A stretch of 5,694 nucleotides of DNA, taken from the NCBI GenBank assembly GCA_041691295.1, contig JBEPVA010000225.1, positions 1-5,694 of the forward strand, written 5' to 3'. The notes under the pieces were generated by a model. It was not told where the DNA came from, searched no databases, and was given only the letters and a program-made list of their open reading frames with translations. This DNA is from DATEHG01 sp041691295 (GTDB taxonomy: Bacteria > Gemmatimonadota > Gemmatimonadetes > Gemmatimonadales > GWC2-71-9). Positions within the stretch are counted from its first letter, which is position 1; each line of letters opens with the position of its first letter. This document shows, piece by piece, positions 5,629 through 5,694 of the stretch. The position numbers and the translations under genes are program-made.

Positions 5629-5694
5629 CGCGGACGGCGCGGACCGTGCCGGCGCGCGAACGGGCGGCATTTCCCGGGCTCGCTTGAGTGGATT
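5629..5694. other. GC-rich downstream flank, no feature seen
   Basis: After the TAA at 5626-5628 the last 66 bases are very GC-rich. No stem followed by a T tract is visible and no start codon with a credible ribosome site can be supported. Confidence 0.3.

Noticed and set aside
5122..5670. A 182-codon minus-strand open frame
   Set aside because: It is the antisense of the DraG-like gene with low-complexity composition and no family motif.

Overview
The window is high-GC DNA with dense coding on both strands. Four genes lie on the minus strand (positions 1 to about 4605) and one diverges on the plus strand (4708-5628). No rRNA, tRNA, CRISPR array or insertion sequence was seen. The kinase N-terminus, the GC content and the frequent non-ATG starts recall Gemmatimonadota or a similar high-GC environmental phylum. 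This is a judgement from memory of family sequence style and was not searched.

Right part (3252-5628): a type II citrate synthase gene (gltA, start GTG at 4605, stop at 3319) ends in a clear intrinsic terminator at 3252-3283. About 100 bp upstream, in the opposite direction, starts an ADP-ribosylglycohydrolase (DraG-like) gene. Its N-terminal metal-binding motif reads WDDD instead of the usual TDDT. The two genes share a short divergent control region.

Middle part (3026-3251): the space between the gltA terminator and the next promoter holds a tandem 8-bp repeat, with inverted copies of its 13-bp core on the other side of a spacer. Next comes a good sigma70-type promoter (TTGACG, 17 bp, TATCAT, with a TG extension). 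Three GATA elements spaced exactly 11 bp apart lie over it.

Left part (1-3025): that promoter drives an SPFH/band-7 membrane protein with two membrane segments. Three bases after its stop follows a 53-residue Arc-type ribbon-helix-helix protein, too small to stand out. After 88 more bases comes a membrane Ser/Thr kinase whose only sensible start is CTG. It carries a TolB-like/FlgO-like domain and TPR-like helices outside the kinase domain and runs off the left edge.

The most interesting unit is the SPFH gene plus Arc-like regulator pair with its 11-bp-phased promoter repeats. The suggested model, which is inference, is that the small protein autoregulates the operon by binding these repeats, as P22 Arc does at its own promoter. 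The kinase may be read through from the same transcript.
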